DNA of 64,000 nt from the NCBI GenBank assembly GCA_033065855.1, contig JAVXUO010002974.1:545520-609519 (forward strand), read 5' to 3'. Positions 1 to 10,994 of the stretch are shown here, piece after piece. The DNA is from Escallonia rubra. Its lineage: Eukaryota > Streptophyta > Magnoliopsida > Escalloniales > Escalloniaceae. Made by a program: the position numbers and the translations under genes. Numbering within the stretch: position 1 is the first letter of the stretch; each line of letters opens with the position of its first letter. The notes under the pieces are model-generated. The model saw only the letters and a list, made by a program, of their open reading frames with translations. It had not been told where the DNA came from and searched no databases.

Positions 1-960
1 TCTCGAACTTTTACAACTAATCAATTCATCAGCATCATCTTAATTTCCAATGCAGTCACACCATCTTTACCACCTTCACCATCACTGCTATCACTTTTAT
101 GATACCATCACTAGTGTCACCAATGGATCACTATACACACCACCACTGAAGGACTACACCCACCCCAACCACCATTCTCTTGTTATCGTCACAGGACATG
201 ACACCACCACAGTCACCAGTGCCAAGTGTTACATCACCACCACAACCACAATTATCATCAATAGTTTGCTATCGTGGCTTCCGATCCGCTGCCACACCAC
301 TGCTACAACTACCACCACTACCATCATCATCAATTCTACCACCATCATCATTGTCACTATCATTACCACTCAGTACAATTGTATCAACTCCATGACGATC
401 AACATGTCTGTCATCACCACTACCACCGTCTCTGTTACCGCCACCATGACCACTATTGCCAACATACCACTAGTGACACCTGAAAACCACCATTACCACT
501 ATCGCCGTTACCATCACTAGACCACCTCACTAATACCGTCATTGGTGTCACACCACCGCCTTCGTCTATGTCACAACACCACCACCATTACCATCGTCTT
601 TGTTGCCGTCACCGTAACTTATGTCACCAACATTACCACTAGGCCCTAGGATCACTAGTAGTACTTGTACTGGTATCATCACTAAACCATCCCACCACTT
701 CCGTCGCCACCGCTGTCACTTTTGGCTGCCGCCAATGCCACGGTACAAATCAAATTAGAACAATGCGACTTCCAAAATCCTAACAGGGACACCAGCCGCA
801 TCAGGCCGTTAACTCTAGCGCGTAAGAAGGTCTTTTTTCGTATTGAACACACCAGCAATAAAGGCCTTTTTGTTATGTTTACATTAGGTTTTTTGTTAAT
901 AGTAGTTAGCATAGTTCGAAAAAGCATTTGCTAAATATTTCCTTTTTTGTTTTAATCTTT
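1..960. repeat. CAC/ATC triplet-rich block, copy A of a tandem duplication
   Basis: Low-complexity DNA dominated by CAC, ATC, ACC and GTC triplets on the plus strand. Long open frames here translate to His/Thr/Ser-rich strings with no domain, so I do not call a gene. The block matches 1197-1550 plus 2636-2880 in the same order, with shared unique-looking stretches such as 'CAATTGTATCAACTCCA' and 'CATCACTAAACC', so it is one half of a diverged direct duplication about 1.2 kb apart. Base composition changes near 730-960 to ordinary AT-rich DNA. Confidence 0.75.
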
Positions 961-1196
961 TAACAAGGCAAAATTTGTAACAGTGCGTTTGGAATCATGG
1001 AATTTATGGGATTTCATTTCAAATACTCGAACTTGTTGTTTGAAAAAAAAAATTAGAATTGGATTTTCTAGAATTAGATTGGACTTGTTTCTTTAGAGTG
1101 AAATCTAATAAAAACTTGTCGGGTATCATGGGATTCGAAGTTACCTGAATCAAGAAGAATTACTGACATATCTTACCCTTTCTTGAATCACTGTAA
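961..1196. other. AT-rich spacer between the two triplet-rich copies
   Basis: No gene seen. Contains a stretch beginning 'GTGCGTTTGGAAT' near 983, a phrase style common at the ends of plant hAT-type MITEs, and 'ACTCGAACTTG' near 1025, which resembles the start of the window. It may mark the edge of the duplicated unit. Confidence 0.3.
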
Positions 1197-3110
1197 CCAA
1201 TGAATTTACCAGCATCGTCTTCATTGTCATTGCGGCCATACCACATTCATCACCATCACTTCTACCATTGTTATGTTACCGTCACTATCACAAGCAGTGG
1301 ACCGCTATACCCACCACCACTGGCCGGAACGATATCACCACTCTGTGCCAGTTGTGTTACATCACTAACACGACCACCATTAAAGTCGATAGATCGCTAT
1401 CGTCGCTTCCGCCTCCACACCACTACTAGTACCACCACCACCACCGTTGTAATTGTCACTAGCTTTACCACTGAGTGCAATTGTATCAACTCCACCACGA
1501 TCAACATGTCTGTCACCACCATAACCACTCTGTTACTGCCATTATGAATACTAATTACACCTATGTCCCTGAGGTTTGGGGGTAATTACACGCGAGGACA
1601 AAAAATTTCAAAATGTAACACTTATGTCCATTGACAAACGGAACCCTAAAAATCCTAACGGTTTTAACAAAATGACTTTATTGCCCTTATGTTAGAAAGT
1701 TATTTTTTTAAATGCCATTGTTTCTTTTTAGAAAAGAAAATCAGAAAAGAAAAACTCTAATTCTAACCACCCCTCCCCACCCCATCTGCATCCCCTTCGC
1801 CCTTCCCCGTCACCCACCCACCCCGCCTGCTTCCCTTCCCCGGCGCCGCACCCCGCTTGCTCCCCTTCCCCGGCGCCGCACACCGCCTGCCTCCCCTTCC
1901 CCGGCGCCGCACCCCGCATGCCTCATCCTTCCTCGTCACCCCGTCACCGCCCACCTCGTTACCCACCCACCCCCGCCCCACCCCCGCGCGCACACACATG
2001 TCCCCTTCCCCGGCGCCGCACCCCGCCTGCCTCTTACTTCCCCGTCACCGCCCACCTCGTCTACCTTCCCCTTCCACATCACCGCCCACCCCAAGCCACC
2101 GCGTGTAATCTCCTGCCGGCGTCGAAACCTATCGCCGGTGACGTCACTCTTCCCCTTCATCTCTTCTCTCCTCCCCCACAGCAACCCACTCCCTCATTCC
2201 ATGCCAGCAGCTCCATCAAACCCTTAAATCAGATCTGGAGAAGGAGGGTTTTAAACCCTAATTTGAAAATTAGGGTTTTGAAACCCTAATTTTAAGGTTT
2301 CAAAACCCTAATTTTTAAATCAGGGTTTCAAAACCCTAATTAGGATTTCAAAAGCTTAATTTGCAAATTAGTTATAAATCCTAATTTTAAAAAATTAAGG
2401 TTTAATTTAAAAATTATAAAAATTATTTAGGATATACTGTACAAGGGCAGTATTGCCATTTTTAAAATACGTAATGATGAACAGTATATTTTTTGGATGG
2501 AACCCTAACGGATGGACACGGGTGATATATTTGAAACATTTTTGGTCACGAAATGTTACATTTTGAAATTTTGTGTCATTGATTGTAACTACTCCCAAAC
2601 TTCAGGGACATGGGTGTAATTAGCCATTATGAATACTATTGCCAACATACCACTGGTGACACCTGGATACCACACTACCCTCATTACAACCACTAGATCA
2701 CCTCACTACCACCGTTGTTGATACCATACCACCACTAACACTACCCTCATCGTAACTTATATCACCAATATAACCACTAGGTAGGCCCTGGTACCACTAG
2801 CACCACTACTACTGGTACCATCACTAAACCGTCCCACCACCTCCACAGCCATCGTTGTTGTTGTTGACTGTCGCCAATGCCATGATACAACACCACCACT
2901 GATGCCATACCATCAACACCATTGTCATTGATGTCACCACCGTCACTATGCTTACCACCAGTTTCATCTCAATATCACTACTATCATCGTTACCATCACT
3001 TGACCACTCACCACTTCCACTGTTAACGTCACTACCCTACCACTTACATCACGACTATTCTCATACCACCACCACCACTATGTGATGCCACCAGCACATG
3101 TAAAACCACT
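1197..3110. repeat. CAC/ATC triplet-rich block, copy B, split by a Mutator-like element
   Basis: Diverged direct copy of 1-960. The part 1197-1550 aligns with roughly 20-450, and 2636-2880 aligns with roughly 450-750, once the 1551-2623 insertion is skipped. The tract 2880-3110 continues in the same triplet style but I do not see its partner in copy A. No coding potential beyond His/Thr-rich frames. Confidence 0.7.
1551..2623. mobile_element. Non-autonomous Mutator-like element (MULE) with long TIRs
   Basis: Both ends carry inverted repeats: the left begins CTAATTACACCTATGTCCCT and the reverse complement of the right begins CTAATTACACCCATGTCCCT. Similarity continues for about 60 bp and more, including a shared 'TTTCAAAATGTAACA'. 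The 12-bp sequence CCATTATGAATA occurs directly before (1539-1550) and after (2624-2635) the element, a target duplication in or slightly above the Mutator range. The inside has no transposase. It holds a GC-rich minisatellite (four units near 1835, 1865, 1896 and 2005 containing CCCCGGCGCCGCA) and a telomere-like AAACCCTAATTT run at about 2249-2400. The Pro-rich frame inside (1712-2227) looks like a by-product of the minisatellite. Confidence 0.82.
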
Positions 3111-3639
3111 TACCATAGTTTGTTTTTCAAAGGAAGCCAAGGATATCATAGTGTAAAATTTATTACCTTTCTATTTTCTTTGTTTTCCAAACATAAAATA
3201 TACATTTATGTGATTTGAATGCTCTTTTGATCCTAACAAGAAAAAAAGTGAATTGAATTCTAAGTATAATTTGCAAATTGAAATCCAAACTCTAAAAGAA
3301 TTGGCTTCAAACATAGTATAAGAATTTTGAAAACGAAGGATTTGAGGGAATTTGAAATTGAAAATGGAATTTGGCTTGTTTGGAACAATGAAATTGGGTT
3401 TTAAAAGGTAATCATAGGGATGTGTGAGGATGTGGTTAAGGCTAAATGACATTCAACCTTCTATGGTTTATACATTTTGACAATTAGTACCGTGGGGTTT
3501 TAATAAGAGCATGCAACCCTCTCACTTTTCAAATACGTAGCATTTGAATCCAAATTAAACGGCAGTAAAAAAAATTATGGACGAAAAATAGCACCTGACA
3601 TATACATGCTCTTATTTTAGGGGGATTTACAGTTCATGG
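3111..3639. other. Intergenic, no gene recognised
   Basis: AT-rich DNA. The text around 3440-3600 ('TAGTACCGTGGGGTTTTAATAAGAGC') resembles ends of MULE-type elements seen in plants, but I cannot pair it with an opposite end. Confidence 0.3.
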
Positions 3640-5800
3640 ACGACTGGAGTGGATCTGTATCGATCTTATCCTCCTTTTCTTCTACGAACTTGATTAGGCC
3701 AGTCTCGATCTCCTGTATCAACTCGCGAAACATAAAGTAATGTTTCGTCAAATGAACCCACTTATCATGCTATTTGTAGTAGGTTATGTTCCTCTTAGAT
3801 CTTTAGGTTTAGGCATTTTCAGCCATGCAGGTAGCCTTAAGATTTGATCCGCTTTAGTGATGTCTAAAGTGTAATTCTTATTTGCACCCGTCACATAAGC
3901 CGAACTAAGATCAGGGCCTTTTTTAGGCCAAACTACGGCTTTATAAGTATACTGTTTCATAGCAACAATTTATGCTGGTTCAAACTCATATTGACATTCT
4001 AAAACAAAAACCCTAGCATTTGGTTCCTTATACTAGGTCCCCTCCGAGGAATAATCCTATCTCTTCTGCTTTGCAACAGTTCCTCACATCTTGAGGCCTT
4101 GTCGCCTAGTTCGAAGAGGTCATGAAACTCCATCTCCTCAAATGATCATTTGATTAAGATGGAGGTCGTTAGGGCTAACTTCACAATTTTTTTTGGGTGA
4201 AAGTCAATCTTTATTGCCAATCCACGGTTTACATTTCTAATTCTATCTCACTTAATTCTCTATAATCATTCTAAGATATCTCATCTCTTCTACCACTATG
4301 GTCTAAGATATCAAAATCCTTTCATTTATTTCCCAATAAGAGCAAAGTCTTCTGTTGATGCTGTGTCCTTTTACCTGCTTCCAGCTGCGAATGCACCATT
4401 GCAACCACTGTTTGATTAACATGAGCAGCTCATCACTAGAGTTCTGTTGTTGCTCAAATATCCTCCTATTTCTCTCAAACCAGATCATGTACACAGTCAC
4501 TGCCAATCCCAACTTCCTTATCCTTGCTTGAAAGCTTTTTCCTCTGAATTCCTTGGAAGCATAGTCAAGGAAATGCTTCAAAGAATCCCTTTGAGTCTGT
4601 ACCATCATTTTCCTCAGCACCTCTGTCCATACTCTTCTAGTGTAAGTACATTTCCAAAAGAGATGATCTTCATCTTCCCTATGATTATCATATAGGGGGC
4701 ATTTCTCATCCATGTTATTGTTCCATTTCACCAATTTATCTTTGGTCTTCAGTCCTCCTTTGTATAACATCCACAGTATCACTGCACACTTAAGAATATT
4801 GCCTTGGAACCAAACTATTTTCCACCATGGTACCACTTCCCCTTTGGTTCTTAAGGACTGCCATGCTGAGTTAACTGAAAATATGGCTTGTTTATTCATC
4901 TTCCAAAGTATTTTGTCTTCTTTATCTAGTTGGGGTTGACTAATGCTGCTCATATCTTCATGCCACCCTCTAAGAGCTTGGGACCTTGCTTGAGGTAATT
5001 TCCAGTGATCATTTTCTATTATATCACTCACTTTGCTCTCCTTGCTTAGGCCAGAGTCATATATGATTCTATTACCAAACTTTGCAGCTAGGCTACCTTG
5101 AGGTAGCCAATTATCATACCAGAGCCATGTCCCCTTGCCATTCCCAATTTCATGCCATATAAACTGCTACATTTGTCTCCTTAGCTTTACTATCTTCCTC
5201 CATGTCCAAGACATTGTAACAGGGGGTTTAAATGTCCACAAATGCTGGTTTTTGATAATGTAGGTATGGCACCATTTCACCCACAATGGGTCCTTTTTAT
5301 GAGCTAAGTCCCATATATGCTTATATATAGCTGCTCTGTTCCATTCGGCAAGTCTTTTTATCCCCAACCCTCCTTCTTGCTTAGGTAGACACATTTCCTT
5401 ACCTGGTATAGCTCTATGAAGTCAGCTACTGGTATAGCTCTATGAAGTCACTTACTTCACAAACTCGAATTCTGGTTGACTTTGACTCTTTCTTTGCCTT
5501 ACCTGAATAGCTCTATGAAGTCAGCTACTGATTCTCCGGTCATTTGGTGTAGTTTGGCCATATCAGTGATAGAAACCTCCTGGGTCGTTCTGTAGAACTG
5601 AGCATGAAAAAGATCTCCCATAAGGGCCCAAGTGGACATTAAACTGGGTGGTGGGTTGATATACCAAGAGAAATTGTATAGAAAATAGGAGTTAGGAAAT
5701 AATTTTCTTACCTTGCATTATTTCAACTGTACTGGCTCATTTTTGCATGGTCAATAGAAATAACTTCTTCTAGATTCTCTGCCACAACTTATTGTACTAA
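3640..5800 (-). mobile_element. Ty3/gypsy gag fossil, interrupted by a LINE
   Basis: Two minus-strand stretches, about 5454-5760 and 3640-4186, read as plant Ty3/gypsy gag: the first resembles the Retrotrans_gag core (phrases like MAKLHQMTGESV and ADFIELFR), the second the region further along (MEFHDLFELGDKASR, then DITKADQILRLP). They are the two sides of a LINE insertion site with a shared 9-bp duplication. No LTRs, pol or zinc knuckle were found, so this is a fragment. It is broken at several points and looks old. Confidence 0.7.
4187..5453 (-). mobile_element. 5'-truncated L1-type LINE (ORF2 C-terminal part)
   Basis: Minus-strand frames at 5167-5394 and 4303-5031 read as the end of a plant LINE ORF2. 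The first resembles the region after the RT core (PKQEGGLGIKRL, then a W-rich segment). The second contains the zf-RVT zinc-binding module: WKIVWFQGNI, later CPLYDNHREDEDHLFWKC, then IWFERNRRIFEQ. The plus strand shows T8 at 4187-4194, i.e. a poly(A) tail at the minus-strand 3' end, preceded by an 'ATTGGCAATAAAG' tail motif. The 9-mer ACTTCACAA flanks both sides (4178-4186 and 5454-5462), a target-site duplication. Endonuclease and RT catalytic parts are absent. The 5' junction at 5395-5453 holds two extra copies of a short gag segment. Confidence 0.88.
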
Positions 5801-6608
5801 TTAACAAAAAGAAAATGGATACGTATGTTGCAATTTTGGTCATCTTTGTTTGAGAGATTACAAGGAGCTGAGTATTCACAAGGAAGACTCATATATACAA
5901 GATCAGCCTAAATTGACTAAAAGCTTAAGCCAAGATTTTGTTCCATCATCGTATCTATGCCCATCTTGTTCCACTCTAATTCAATATGGGAAAAACCAAC
6001 TTCACACGTGCACCTCAACAATCTCCCCTTCATATTTGAGTCCATCCACAGTTGAAGTTGCATCCACGATTCTCATGTACCATGAAGCATCGTCTTCCAA
6101 ATGCCATGAGTGCAAGGTCCGCGTCACCAGTACTGGACTCTAATACCATGTTAAGGAGATTACAATAAGGCAGGCATTGTGAATGCCCACGTATATAACT
6201 CAAAACAATACAACTTGACGATGCCTACATATAGAACTCAAAACAATACAACTTGATTGCATCACCATACTTTCACCCATATTATTTTTACACATTTATT
6301 CAATTTGGTAAATTAATACAACTCCGCACCTCAAAAGATTCTGGTACTGGGGACATTTTATCATAACTTTTGTTGACCGTTTTGTGGATTACAAATTATT
6401 CAAACGTGATTATGCATCAATCGAAATTCCAAATCCTATTACAATGATCTTATCACAATTATCTACTTTACAACACATTTGATAACTCGTATCATGGTCA
6501 GAAACTAACCTGCTTAGCTTCCATTCTTTATGTAATCTGCCTCATTTGCTAAGGGAGAATAAAATCAAACAAGTTGAGAAACAAACTAAGAATGCCCCAA
6601 GAGAAAAC
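5801..6608. other. No recognised gene; upstream region of the S1-like pseudogene
   Basis: A 97-codon frame at 5850-6143 has a few Cys pairs but no family I recognise, and it ends in 'CTCTAATACCATGTTA', which reversed resembles the tRNA-Met-type priming phrase found around plant retroelements. I treat the stretch as non-coding or degenerate element DNA. A short near-repeat, 'TATATAACTCAAAACAATACAACTTGA' in style, occurs twice around 6190-6256. Confidence 0.3.
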
Positions 6609-7694
6609 ATGAATAACAGCTTGGGAAACCTCTTTCTCGTCGTCACCTTGGTACTAAATCTTATTTGTGCACAAGCAACAAATACTTCTCATATTTCAGT
6701 CACCACAAAATTTGTCGTTCACATCTGGAACAATCTCCCTGAATACTCTGATCCTTTGACTCTTCGGTGCCACTCTGCGGATAACGATCTTGGACGCAAT
6801 GATCTTCATCGCGGCGATGATTTTTCTTTTAGTTTTCACACCAATTTCTTCCACACCACTGAGTTCTACTGTCACTTTGGTGGCTTGAAAAGCAACTGAC
6901 CTTCGATGTTTTCTACGATGAGTGGGCGGATACGTGCAAACGAAGTCATGTAAAAGTTGGTACATGCTTCTGGTTGGTGACGCTTAGGGGCGGACCACCC
7001 ACCTGACCGGTGGGGGCCATGGCACCCCCCCATTTTTTTAGAAAATTTCCTTTTGATATATAGATAGTGCGTAAATATATTTAAATAAATTACAAAAATG
7101 CCCTTATAACATTAATTAATTAAGATTTTATTTTGTTGTGGTGCTTACTATTTGTGCCACTAGCCATCATATATTTATCTTTTTCATTTCCTTGTTCTTT
7201 CTTCACTCTTCTAAATTCTAAAACTTCATATTACAAAAAAAAAAAAAAAAAAATAATATAGGTCAAGATTTGTTTTTTTTTTTTTTGAGTTAAATTTTTT
7301 ATACATATATAAACAAAAATGTTACTATTGTACTCATACAATTGATAATAACATTAGTAAATTCTTTCGTGTGAGTTTAATAATTTGTTATTCCGAATCT
7401 TACCAAGTTAAATAAATCGCTTTGAATAGTAAAATTATATGATTAATAGTCAAATTGAGCAGGTATTTTGTATATAGTGATGCTAATTACATTATGTTTC
7501 TGATTTATTTTATGTAAACTTGAACCTTTTAAAAAAAAAATTAAGTGAGCCATTATTATTATTTTTTTTAACTTTTTGGCCTCCCGTGATTAGACTTTAT
7601 GGATCCGCCCCTGGTGACGCTCGATGGTTTCTATTTCTCTAACATTGAAGGTACTTTCCCGGGTCCTGATTGGGATAAGAGATATAGTTGGTGA
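6609..7694 (+). pseudogene. Plant self-incompatibility S1 / SPH-family secreted protein, split by a hAT element
   Basis: ATG at 6609 opens a protein with a hydrophobic signal peptide (about residues 1-23, ending ICAQA). The S1 (Papaver stigma S-protein homologue) pattern follows: VHIWNNL, then LRCHSADNDLG, a Gly-Asp turn, FSFSFHTNFF, and FYCHF. Near 6885 the frame slips by one base; the family text (CxF-W, FDVFYDEWADTC, VGTCFWLVTL) continues in the next frame. At 6984 a 629-bp hAT element interrupts it, and the C-terminus (DGFYFSN to DKRYSW, stop at 7692-7694) resumes at 7622. Without the insert the coding length would be near 150 codons, normal for SPH proteins. Such proteins are small secreted signalling peptides; a role in self-incompatibility is known only for Papaver members. 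The gene is dead on two counts. Confidence 0.88.
6985..7613. mobile_element. Non-autonomous hAT element (8-bp TSD) inside the S1-like gene
   Basis: The left end is TAGGGGCGGA and the right end TCCGCCCCTG, inverted repeats of the common plant hAT CAGGGGCGGA type. The 8-mer GTGACGCT flanks it on both sides (6977-6984 and 7614-7621), the size expected for hAT. The 629-bp interior is AT-rich with A and T homopolymers and no transposase frame, so it depends on an outside hAT transposase. The flanking S1 reading frame proves the insertion boundaries independently. Confidence 0.9.
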
Positions 7695-9329
7695 AATGAT
7701 GACCTTCTGTTAGAACTTACCAACAAGTGTCTATAGGAATAAGGAGAAATCGTGTGGCGTATGGTTTATGGTTGTTTCGATAGTAAAAGAAAATTTGGAA
7801 CGTCATGACGTTTTACCGTTACTTTTCACTTCTACAAGAACTTATTTCGTCCAGTCGAATTCCCAAAATGGAGGACATGTATTTCCTTTTCTTACTTGTT
7901 TTATCGTTACCTTTACGGCATTTGTTCTTGTTGCTTGAGGACTACTTATTTACTAGTTTTAATTCTGTTTGTTGCATGTGCAAGTCATATCAATTACATG
8001 GTAATAATAGCAACTTATAATAATATACACAAAGCAATGGTACAAATTATATCTTCGCAAACTGAATAATAATTGGAACTAAAAGCAAACCACATAATAA
8101 GAGTTACCATGCTTGTGCTTAAACAACTTAGAAGAAAATAATTTAAATGGATGAGTATCCGTTTCGACACTAGAGAATTATGTATGATGTAAGATGTAAG
8201 ATGTTTAGATAATGCATGTAGCATTCAAATATGAAATTTTGGAAATGTAAAGTGATAAATGAAAAAAAAATTGTTTACAAAGAAAATTACGAACATTTTA
8301 ATTTGTTTTTCAATTAAAGTTGAAAAAAAATGTGACTATACTTTCTTAGAAAAACAGGAGAAATTTTAGGAATTCAAAACTTGAAAATTATAGAAGAAAA
8401 AGTTGAAAACAAGTTTTTCTACCAATAGAAATTACGTTAAATCCACATGGTGAGAGAAGAGAATGTCCAAGTAAGCGATTACTTGACAATATTTTTCAAC
8501 TTCAAATTTACTACATACATATTTATTAGATTCAACAACATGTGAAATACCATTGTGTATCAATCGGCATCATTTCTTATGGAATAACCCAAGTCACTTT
8601 TTTTTGGATTTGAAAAATGGCGGGACCGTAAAGTTCTGATTCAACCGACAGAAAGTATTGTATCTTGGGGACCTACAAGGCCGCCACATACAATCGGAGC
8701 CCCAAATCCCGTAGTCATGGTTGAAGCACATGCAAGGTAAGGAGGGGCAGCAGACTCGAACTTAGTTGTATGTCTCGATTGAGACCCTGAGAACCATTGA
8801 AACCAAGTCCTTGTTGGTTAAACCAAGTCATACAAGGAGATAGGGTTAGTTGCACCATTAGGCCTCAGACGGTTGGTTCTTTCCATTGTTGGTCCTCAAC
8901 CTTCCAACTACTTGTCCTCTAGTTGGTGAGAAATAAATTTTTAGGTACTTCGGCGCAGGGGTAATTGACGCTTAGTCACCTAAATTAGGCACCCAATACA
9001 ACTTTTGCTATAAGAATCATAGTGACAAAACTTTTCGTATGTAATCGCAATTATACTTTTCTTTTAGATTGAGAATGTCTATCTCCAAACTCTTTTATAC
9101 TTCTCAACACCACATTTCGTTGCAATTATGTCACTAATCTAATATCTAAACGACAAATAAAGTTCAAAAATATTCCTTTGGATTTCATGCCATATCTAAT
9201 GTTCAACTTAAAGGAAAAATGAGATTTGCCCCGTCCTTTCGGAGATCTATGCTTTGAAATGGTGAGAGTTAACAATAACAAGAGGAGAATAAGTTTAACC
9301 CAATGGAATTGTATCTTTGGTTTAAATTA
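7695..9329. other. Intergenic, no gene recognised
   Basis: AT-rich sequence with short frames that match nothing I know. Around 8600-8960 composition rises in G+C ('GGGGACCTACAAGGCCGCC') and could be the remnant of an element, but no termini or domains are visible. Confidence 0.3.
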
Positions 9330-10990
9330 GCACAACTTGTTCTCTGTGTATCCCTCTTTTTCTCTCTCTGAGAGAGATGAAAAAAGTGAAACCTCTACCA
9401 AACCTATCTTCCTCTTCAACTTTCGTTCTGTCACCACCGCCAATTTTCCCAGTGCGTGTTGATGTGGTGGTATAGATCTTTTTCTTGATTCCTTTTTTTG
9501 TTTGGGATCTTGGTGGGTTTGGCGAGCTGGACGATTGTCGTCATCATTATGGATGGCCATCGGTCCGATGTGGTCAGCCATGGTTTTTTCGGCACCGGTG
9601 ATGGTTGGAGTTTGAAGCTGGTTAAGTTGTTGGTCCTTGGGACACTCCATGGTTAGGTTGTGATGCCAAAGGGTGAAGGTGATTTTGATGTCGGTGTCGT
9701 GATTGAAGAGTTGCCATGGGTTGGAGCAAGGTTGCCGTGTGGCTACAGTACTTGGTATTTATGGGTCAGAGATGGTGAGTCTGGGTCATAGGCTTTTAGC
9801 TTTTAGGGTTTGTTTCCCCCCTACTGTAATATCCCACATCGGTTGTGGGAGAGTTTGCGATTGGCCTTATAAGACCCTGCCTATGAACTCATAAGTACTT
9901 ACTTGGCTAGCCCTTTTGAGAGAGGCAATGCCTTGTGGTGGGGCCGTGGACCGGGTCGTTACAAATGGTATCAGAGTCGACTCTCGAAAGCTCAGGCTAG
10001 GCTGTCTAGTCGGGTTGCCGATGGTTGGGAAAAACGAAGGTAAGCCCGGATATATCCCACATCAAGAGGATGGTTGGGGCAACAAAAGGTGAGCTGGGTA
10101 TATCCCACACTGGCTAGAGAGGAAGATTATGGGTTATGTGCGATCGAGCCTTAGCGAGGATGCTAAGGAATAAGTTGGGGAGATTGTAATATCCCACATC
10201 GGTTGTGGGAGAGTTTGCGATTGGCCTTATAAGATCCTGCCTATGAACTCATAAGTACCTACTTGGCTAGCCCTTTTGAGGGAGGCAATGCCCTGTGGTG
10301 GGGCCTTAGACCGGGTCGTTACACCTACCCCTAGTTGCTTCCTCTCCCCCTTTGTTCCAGAATGATGAGATTGGCTTGAATTTGAAGGTGGTAATGATGC
10401 TTCGTTGTAGCTTGCAGTGTAGGTGCAAGGCTACAGTGATTTCGGTTGGTTTCTAATAGTGATATGCGGCGATTTCGGGTCCGGATGCTAAGATCTTTAT
10501 CCCGTTCAAGATCTGGTTGTGAGGCAGCGGGAATTCTAATGGAGCTCCCGTTTGTGTTTTGCTTTAGTGGCTTCTATGGACAGGCAGTAATGTGATGGTT
10601 GGAGAAGCTGGGGTTTTTTGACACCGGCGTGGTGCACCAACCTTGGAGGATATCATGGCCCGCTGTGGATTTTTGCATTCTATACATCTTGGTCCAGGTA
10701 AAGAGAGGTTTCTTAGTTTGGTTCATGCATTGGTCGTCTACACTAGTCGATAGGGATCTTTTCTGCACCAACAATGGTTTTGCCATGTGCGGTATGGTGC
10801 TTCTCCTCCCGGTTCTTGACTATTTTTTTGGTTGACTCTATCACTCCATTTTGTGTTCTCCTGGCAGGATACGCGTTTTTCATTTGTTCTGGGGTTTTGG
10901 TTTGTACAGCCTACTAGATGGGGATGTCATCTAAGTGTTTGTGTATGGGTTTACCGCTATTGGTTCCGTATCTCTCTGTGGTAACTTGAT
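9330..10990 (+). mobile_element. Retroposon-like sequence, copy 1, carrying a TRIM
   Basis: Starts with 'CTCTCTCTGAGAGAG' followed by an A-rich purine stretch, 'GTCACCACCGCC', and 'GTTGATGTGGTGGTA'. The same series of landmarks occurs at 28640-28760. Both copies then run G+T-rich with 'AGGGTTTRTTTYCCCC', and near the end show 'GATGGGGAYGTCAT' (about 10918 and 29657). The layout resembles the 5' part plus tail of a non-LTR element without coding body, but I found no target duplication, so the class is an inference. A TRIM at 9825-10323 sits inside it. Confidence 0.45.
9825..10323 (+). mobile_element. TRIM (terminal-repeat retrotransposon in miniature), complete ends
   Basis: Two 139-bp direct terminal repeats, 9825-9963 and 10185-10323, both starting TGTAATATCCCACATCGG and ending CGTTACA. 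A tRNA-Met-type primer site TGGTATCAGAGTC lies at 9966-9978, two bases after the first repeat, and a purine-rich tract (TTGGGGAGA) ends just before the second. The 5-mer CCTAC flanks the element (9820-9824 and 10324-10328). The 221-bp inside has no coding capacity, as expected for TRIMs. The repeats differ at about six sites (near 4 percent), suggesting insertion roughly one to two million years ago under commonly used plant rates. It looks whole. Confidence 0.92.
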
Positions 10991-10994
10991 CAGT

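Noticed and set aside
50-520. 156-codon open frame rich in His and Thr
   Set aside because: It results from CAC/ACC triplet repetition, has overlapping frames of equal quality, and the duplicated copy at 1200-1547 does not preserve its reading as a protein would.
1712-2227. 171-codon Pro/His-rich frame
   Set aside because: Lies wholly inside a Mutator-like element over a GC-rich minisatellite; several overlapping frames on both strands look alike.
2249-2400. AAACCCTAA tract as an interstitial telomere
   Set aside because: The unit is irregular and palindromic (AAACCCTAATTT), and it is internal to a transposable element.
8580-8960. GC-richer stretch suspected to be an organellar insertion or LTR
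   Set aside because: I could not match it to any organelle gene or find paired terminal repeats.
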